Source: Desulfovibrio sp.
GTDB taxonomy: Bacteria > Desulfobacterota > Desulfovibrionia > Desulfovibrionales > Desulfovibrionaceae
NCBI GenBank assembly: GCA_016208105.1
Contig: JACQYS010000013.1
Span: 62,001-126,000 of the forward strand
DNA: 64,000 bases
Direction of reading: 5' to 3'
Under the pieces are notes generated by a model. The model had not been told where the DNA came from, made no database searches, and saw only the letters and a list, made by a program, of their open reading frames with translations. Numbering within the stretch: position 1 is the stretch's first letter; the number at the start of each line of letters is the position of its first letter. Below are positions 63,087-64,000 of this stretch, piece by piece. The position numbers and the translations under genes were made by a program.

Positions 63087-63115
63087 TTGACACAGGCTGC
63101 CACCTTCAGCATGTT
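63087..63115 (+). promoter_or_regulatory. weak sigma-70-like promoter before the efflux adaptor
   Basis: TTGACA at 63087-63092 with CATGTT about 17 bases later. The -10 is poor. It lies 86 bases before the adaptor start. Confidence 0.3.
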
Positions 63116-63200
63116 TTTATTGTCAGGTCAGCCATGGGCTGCGGCTAGGACACCCACAACGTGCTTTGCGTCCCGGGATTAAGACGCAGGGAGGCATACA

Positions 63201-64000
63201 ATGTTCTTGCACCCCTTCCAGGCGCTTACGCGCCTGTTCATCTTCTTCCTGCTGTGCGCGGCCTGCGGCGGGTGCGGCCAAAACCCGCCACCCGCTCCAA
63301 AAGCACGGGCCATCGAGGCTGAAACCCGCCTGGTGCGGGTTGAAGAGGTCGTGGAATGCCGGTCGTTCCCGGCCCAGGTGGAAGCCCGCAACAGTATCAT
63401 CCTGGCCAGCAAACTCTCCGGCGCTGTGGTGGAGATCTTCGCCAAGGAAGGTGCGAACCTGCGCGCGGGAGATCCCATCCTGCGCATCGACGACAAGGAT
63501 CTGCAAAGCCGCGAGCAGGGCCTGACAGCATCCATGGCCCAGGCATCCTCGGAACGCCAAGCCATAGCGGCCAAGGCGTCCCACGCAAAGGCCAATCTGG
63601 ACCGGCTGGAAAAACTCTTGGCCCAGAAGTTCATAAGTCAGGACGATTACGAACGCTCCAAGACAGAACATCTGGCTCTCAAGCGGGAAGAGGAGGCCAT
63701 CGCGGCCCGGGAGCGAGCCGTTGCCGCGCAAAAGGAAGAGCTCAAGGCCCTTGGGGCATACACCCGGATCAACGCCCCGTTCAGCGGGGTTCTTACCAGG
63801 CGCTATGTGGATCAGGGGGCTTTCGTAAACGCCGGACAACCCCTGGCCCAGATGGACGACGTAACCAGTGGGTTCGACCTCACAGCGCAGGTGGACGAGA
63901 GTCTGTTGCCATCCCTCAAGACTGGCCTACCGGTGGTCGGGGTGGTACCCTCTCTCTCCCCGGAACCCTTTGCAGCCGCCGTGAGCGCTGTTGTGGCCCG
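63201..64000 (+). CDS. RND efflux periplasmic adaptor (HlyD/MFP family), 5' part
   Basis: The frame starts at ATG 63201 with a gggagg site and stays open to the end of the window (266 codons), so it is cut by the window edge. It has an N-terminal hydrophobic signal ending near cysteines (LLCAACGGC, probable lipoprotein), then a biotinyl-lipoyl half (LASKLSGAVVEIFAKEG and AGDPILRIDD), a helical hairpin with heptads, the second lipoyl half (INAPFSGVLTRRYVDQGAFV), and the start of the beta-barrel domain. Such adaptors join an RND or ABC pump to an outer-membrane channel. The pump should lie just beyond the window. Confidence 0.9.
   Translation, partial: MFLHPFQALTRLFIFFLLCAACGGCGQNPPPAPKARAIEAETRLVRVEEVVECRSFPAQVEARNSIILASKLSGAVVEIFAKEGANLRAGDPILRIDDKDLQSREQGLTASMAQASSERQAIAAKASHAKANLDRLEKLLAQKFISQDDYERSKTEHLALKREEEAIAARERAVAAQKEELKALGAYTRINAPFSGVLTRRYVDQGAFVNAGQPLAQMDDVTSGFDLTAQVDESLLPSLKTGLPVVGVVPSLSPEPFAAAVSAVVA

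Overview
The window is a high-GC chromosomal segment that most resembles a sulfate-reducing Desulfovibrionales (class Desulfovibrionia, formerly Deltaproteobacteria). The basis is a tetraheme class III cytochrome c3, a tungsten-type aldehyde:ferredoxin oxidoreductase with its own polyferredoxin, a four-subunit 2-oxoacid:ferredoxin oxidoreductase, a 1420-residue CoA-dehydratase activase, HemL with CbiG/CbiH, and flagellar genes. This placement is inferred from gene content; no sequence search was possible. It is mostly core genome, densely packed in short operons, with small AT-richer islands at about 25.4-26.1 kb and 37.1-38.6 kb.

Layout. 1-4.4 kb: end of an unidentified gene, panC, metK with a hairpin-rich leader, then a short operon of a degenerate shikimate-kinase-like protein, a DciA-like protein and a small Rho-N-like protein. 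4.4-13.4 kb (minus): a class D beta-lactamase broken by one frameshift, then pbpC and a thioester alpha-2-macroglobulin (yfhM). 13.5-18.9 kb (plus): a glycosyltransferase, queA, the 2-oxoacid oxidoreductase operon and aroE. 19-23.2 kb (minus): an MltD-like transglycosylase, then ferredoxin and AOR. 23.3-28 kb (plus): a small lipoprotein, hflX (probable ATC start), tRNA-Phe, a repeat-bounded AT-rich insert, a K+ channel and an LrgA/LrgB pair. 28.2-38.1 kb: the minus-strand flagellar operon flgD-flgE-flgK-flgL-fliD, bracketed by two different sigma-factor/zinc-finger anti-sigma pairs. 38.5-42.3 kb: a secreted orphan protein, a PP-loop thiouridylase-like protein with an NFACT-R tail, mscL and recA. 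42.4-50.5 kb: alaS, a VOC protein, hemL, cbiG, cbiH, cytochrome c3 and an acidic helical protein. 50.5-58.5 kb: the giant activase, then phoB-phoR-pstB-phoU. 58.5-64 kb: fumC (minus), cardiolipin synthase, a PLP aminotransferase and the start of an RND-efflux adaptor that runs off the window.

The non-coding DNA stands out. Many intergenic regions carry unusually long, perfectly matched inverted repeats: 25 bp at 39130-39181, 19 bp at 45138-45178, 18 bp at 58500-58548 and 17 bp at 42404-42439. There is a run of four consecutive hairpins at 40508-40623, and a pair of mutually exclusive 9- and 11-bp helices between recA and alaS. Other leads are a 24/25-bp inverted repeat that brackets the second sigma/anti-sigma pair and a beta-rich SxDGGxxW module shared by FlgK and FlgL. 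No CRISPR array, intact transposase or rRNA operon was seen.
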